Position numbers and translations under genes: made by a program. The notes under the pieces are model-generated. The model was not told where the DNA came from. It did not search any database and saw nothing but the letters and a program-made list of their open reading frames with translations. Positions 60,906 through 64,000 of a stretch of 64,000 nt of DNA are shown here, one piece after another; the first letter of the stretch is position 1, and every line of letters starts with the position of its first letter. This stretch comes from Chinchilla lanigera (taxonomy: Eukaryota > Chordata > Mammalia > Rodentia > Chinchillidae): the NCBI RefSeq assembly GCF_000276665.1, contig NW_004955423.1:9683821-9747820 (forward strand), written 5' to 3'.

Positions 60906-63395
60906 AAATAAATTAAACTCTTCAAAGAAATAACTGAGGTACTTCACCAAGCTGGAAAGATTATGTAGAATAATGCACATGAAGCAATTGGAGAACCAAG
61001 CACATTATTAGTTCTGAAAAAATTTTAGTTAGGAAACTTGTCTTTTTGTTGAACATAATCTATTGGTCACTTTCTTTGGTTAATTTCTATTTCCCTTCAG
61101 GCTCCTGAAACACAGATTCTCTGGAAAAACAATCAAAGACTATTATGTAACCCTTAGGCTCCAGGGTGGCTTTATCACTTGCAATCATGGGAGAATCTAC
61201 CTCCAAAATTCTAACAACATTTCTCACCCATAAGCCCCAATACCTTTTCCATGAATGTGCAGTACAAGGCCCCATAGGCAGTCTGTAGACCTAATAATTT
61301 TTAAAAGAAAATTAAAACTTCTCTCCAGTTAAAAGAATTGCACGTGTTTTCGGTGTTGGTGACTACTCGTGAGTAAAAAGTAAGAGGCAGAGTAAGTAAA
61401 ACAACCTTGGATGACAAGGGTTTACAATATCTCAGAATTGAACTGTCATGTTTTTTCTAAAAGTTTATACTTCTTTGCTTCTATATATTAGGCGATATTT
61501 AACTCCATTCAAATTTGAAAGGCACTGATTTTCAAGAGTAACTTTTAAACCACATAGAACAGGTATGGTGAAAGTCGTTCTCTTAACTCTAACCACTACA
61601 ATAATGTGTGAGCAACATCAATACAGTATCCTAGCTTGCTACACGAGAACAGGTATCCAAACTAATATTATCTCCAGAAACTGTGGAGATGAGAATGGAG
61701 TTTTCCTGGTTTTTACATCTTAGCCCAGGAAATCGTCACATGTATTAGAGAAGCTGGTTTGAATACAGTACAATACAGACACCAGATAGTTAAAGTCAAC
61801 CAAACCCCTTCTCAATGATCTCTATTCTTGTGGAGTATTTTATTCTTCTAGAGTATTTTTAGAACTAAGCTCTATAATCACCTGTCTGCGAGACATCGCC
61901 CTAAACAAACCTTAAATCTTAATCAACTTGGCATTTTTAAACCAATTCTTTAAACATTTCCCTACTGATAATTTTCAGAGTTCTAAGTTCACTTTCATAC
62001 CGTTAACAGTGAAACATTTGCCTTTAACTGTTACATGGACATCTCTCTCTCACACTAGATGGTTAACTTTTTTAAGCTTCTGCTTACAAAATGCCTACTT
62101 GCAACTAAAACACTTGGTAAATATTTTGAAAGTACATGTATAGATTATTTAGTGATGCAAAATGGAGTCAAGGTAACAGACTTGTTCCTTACTCTGTCAT
62201 TAACAGTATGATCTCACTTACAGTTTCTTCAGAAGTCACACACATTGGCTTTGAAATGGAATGACTACACAGGCTGATCTCTGGGATCACTTATATTTCT
62301 TAGTTTATTCTAAGTGTCCACTGAAATTATAAACATTGTATAGGACAACACGTGCAGATGAAAATCACGGACATGATTCAATTACCAAACACTTTTATAA
62401 CACAATTAGCACAAGTTTTATCTTTAACAGACCGTTAACAGGGAAATGATAATTTGTCAGATACAAATAATTCTGCATTCTTTACAGTTTTGTACAGTTG
62501 GTTACAACATGTGAGCAATTAAAAATAAGTTCTACTTCTACCTTGGCTTTTAAAACTCTCTATATCACATACTTAGGCAATTTTATTAATAGTTTGTATA
62601 ATAGTTCATCACACTTTTCTGGAGATCGTAAAAATTAACAAATCTTACTGGCGACATACATACCATAATCTGATCTCATTATTCACATTAAACAAAATGA
62701 ATGACCAAATCTTACTTGATCCTATTACAGTTAAAAGCTACTTTCTTCAAGCTAATTTATAAAATTAGCCTTATTCTTTTACAGAGAAATATTATTTACA
62801 TGAACTTGAGTAAATTACCAGGTTCACTTCTATTACTGAGATGTCATTTACTCCTGGTGATATACAACAAACAGCAAATACTGTCATTTAGTCATTCTGA
62901 ATTACAAAATCAAATCTGATTCTTACAAAGGCAAACCATTTTCTTTCACAACCATTCTGTTACATATGTATCTGTGTGTTTACATATAAAACCATACAGA
63001 AACTCGACTTTTATTTCTTTTTTTTTTACTGCTGGATGTAAACTGTAGAATGCCCACGCTTTCAGCTTTCTGAAGAAATCAACCGTGTTCTGGAAGCACT
63101 TCCAACTCCAAAAGACTTTTAAGTTTTACAGGCAATCACAGCAGATTCTCGCTTGTCTACAGAAAAGTCAAACCTGCTTCGCTTTTTTCTATAATGGATA
63201 TAGGTGCAGTTGGGCTTATGTTTTCATCCCAAATCTGAGGAGAAGCAAGATCGCTAAGACTCGGGATTAACCTCACCTGCAGACTGGAGCAGCCCTCGCC
63301 TTGTGAGAAGACTGGGCTGGACTCAAGTGATGGAGGGAGAAGAGCCAACTTCACCCACATCACTACCTGTAGCTCCAAGAGGGGATCGGGTATTG
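60906..63395. other. PRKACB intron 1, proximal part
   Basis: This lies downstream (in sense) of the C-beta-1 donor. I see no repeats or exons. Freedom from insertions near a CpG-island promoter is common and may hide intronic enhancers. Confidence 0.5.
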
Positions 63396-63721
63396 GGGGT
63401 GGAACAAAAGAGGTGTGCGGGAACAAGGGACTTCTCTCGCAGGACCATATTTGGGGAAGTGTTCCAGACTGCGCGGTCCTGCTCGCTCCAGCGCCAAAGG
63501 GACTCGCCGGCCGGACCGCTCGGGCCTCGCTCCCTGCGTGCCGCCGGGCGCCGGGGCAGGGGAGGGCGGGGGCGGGGAGGAAGGCGGCGGGCCCGGGCCC
63601 CGAGCGCTCTCCAGGGCCGCTGTAGGCCCGGCCCGTGCCCGCGGCTTCGGGGGCTCCGACCCGGAGGGGCGCTCGGATCTATCCCCGCCCGGCGGGAACC
63701 CAGACCCAGCCCTCGACTCAC

Positions 63722-63767
63722 CGCTCTCCACCTCGCTGCCTTTCTTGGCGGTCGCCGCGTTCCCCAT
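63722..63767 (-). CDS. PRKACB: PRKACB first coding exon of C-beta-1 (exon 1-1), myristoylated N-terminus
   Basis: This exon encodes the first 15 residues, MGNAATAKKGSEVES, plus one base of the next codon. It is the N-terminus of the ubiquitous PKA C-beta-1 isoform, a serine/threonine kinase that binds regulatory subunits and is released by cAMP. In this family Gly2 is N-myristoylated after Met removal, Asn3 can be deamidated, and Ser11 is a phosphorylation site; all three are present. The start is chosen because the peptide matches the family exactly, no other ATG lies in the 233 bases upstream, and the context is strong (G at -3, G at +4). The exon ends ...GAGAGCG followed by gtgag, a consensus donor at 63721. 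The leftover G is expected to pair with TG of exon 2 to make Val16. It differs from PRKACA, which has Ala at residue 6 and Gln at residue 13. The rest of the protein is outside the window. Confidence 0.96.
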
Positions 63768-64000
63768 GACGGGGCGATGGCAAGAAGGGGTCAGGGAGGG
63801 GAATGGGGGGGCCGGGGCCGTCCCCGCCGCTCCACAGTCCGCGGCAACTCCCGCTTCTGCACTGCTCGGAGCGAAGAGTGCGCCCGGCTCCGCGAGCGGG
63901 AGTCCGCGCGGGAAGACCGGGCCGGATCCGAGCCAAGGGCTTCGGCGAAGTCCCAGGCAGTGGCAGCGGTAGTAGCGGCGGCGGCGGCGGCGGCGAGCAG
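63768..64000 (-). other. PRKACB: PRKACB C-beta-1 5'UTR and core promoter region (truncated by window edge)
   Basis: This is very GC-rich sequence directly upstream of the C-beta-1 start codon. On the minus strand it has no ATG, so translation should start at the annotated codon. There is no TATA box, which fits a CpG-island housekeeping promoter. The transcription start cannot be placed from sequence and may lie beyond 64000. A CGC triplet run sits at its far end. Confidence 0.7.
63975..63995. repeat. GCG/CGC trinucleotide repeat (7 units) in PRKACB 5'UTR
   Basis: There are seven uninterrupted GCG triplets on the plus strand, which read as CGC in the transcript. They lie about 210-230 bases upstream of the start codon. 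Such tracts can vary in length and form stable RNA structure. Confidence 0.9.

Larger units (their letters stand above)
1..64000 (-). other. PRKACB: PRKACB gene, 5' portion (alternative first exons and long introns)
   Basis: The whole window lies in the 5' part of the gene for the catalytic subunit beta of cAMP-dependent protein kinase, transcribed right to left. This rests on two first exons whose peptides match known PRKACB N-termini (63722-63767 and 15318-15504), both followed by splice donors of the same phase. The shared exons for the kinase domain are not present and must lie beyond position 1. Everything between the exons is intron dominated by transposable elements. I looked for the short C-beta-3 and C-beta-4 first exons in 1-15 kb and did not find convincing candidates. 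Confidence 0.9.
63400..64000. promoter_or_regulatory. PRKACB: CpG island over the PRKACB C-beta-1 promoter and first exon
   Basis: CpG dinucleotides and G+C rise sharply from about 63470 to the window end, in contrast to the AT-rich rest of the window. GC-box-like runs occur at about 63565-63580 (gggcgggggcgggg) and 63682-63692 (ccccgcccgg). The island covers the 5'UTR, the first coding exon and the first ~300 bases of intron 1, as expected for a constitutively active mammalian promoter. It is open to the right, so its full length is unknown. Confidence 0.88.

Noticed and set aside
63415..63972. 185-codon plus-strand frame across the CpG island
   Set aside because: It is antisense to the PRKACB first exon, is biased to Ala/Gly/Pro/Arg as any GC-rich frame is, and shows no family motif.

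Overview
This is mammalian nuclear DNA, and its repeats point to a rodent outside the mouse/rat group. It carries B1-type (7SL-derived) SINEs with the rodent internal duplication, many short tRNA-derived ID-like SINEs, L1 copies of several ages, MaLR-type LTRs and old Tigger and mariner fossils. A beaver or kangaroo-rat relative is my best guess, but the sequence alone does not prove the species. The window is AT-rich except for a CpG island in the last ~600 bases.

The only protein-coding gene I can support is PRKACB (catalytic subunit beta of cAMP-dependent protein kinase), read on the minus strand, so its 5' end is at the right edge. Two alternative first coding exons are visible. The C-beta-1 exon (63722-63767) lies in the CpG island and encodes the N-myristoylated 15-residue N-terminus. 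The C-beta-2 exon (15318-15504) lies 48 kb further into the gene in AT-rich DNA and encodes the 62-residue alternative N-terminus known from lymphoid cells. Both end in a consensus splice donor at the same codon phase, so each can join the shared kinase exons, which lie beyond position 1. All the rest of the window is intron, or promoter of the second exon, within this gene.

Layout: 1-15 kb, Tigger relic, old L1 pieces in both orientations, B1 and ID SINEs, two LTRs and a long stretch with no recognised repeats. 15.3-15.8 kb, C-beta-2 exon with upstream ORFs and a candidate promoter. 17-22.7 kb, L1 fragments including a 5'-truncated insertion with a perfect 15-bp target duplication. 22.98-30.74 kb, a nested stack: a Tigger DNA transposon split by a near-full-length dead L1, itself hit by an LTR and an ID SINE. 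30.8-34.6 kb, an old antisense L1. 35-40 kb, B1 and ID SINEs, a MITE-like palindrome, an L1 with a solo LTR and another LTR. 40.3-46.4 kb, mostly unique intron with MIR and MARNA fossils. 46509-46608, an assembly gap of exactly 100 N. 46.6-57 kb, L1 fragments with several LTRs, including one ERVK-like solo LTR and one MaLR copy with a duplicated LTR/internal junction. 57-63.3 kb, mostly unique intron. 63.4-64 kb, CpG island, 5'UTR and first exon.

I found no new gene system, CRISPR array or RNA gene. The most informative points are the alternative N-terminal exons, the start-overlapping upstream ORF before C-beta-2, the CGC repeat in the C-beta-1 5'UTR, and the well-dated nested transposons.
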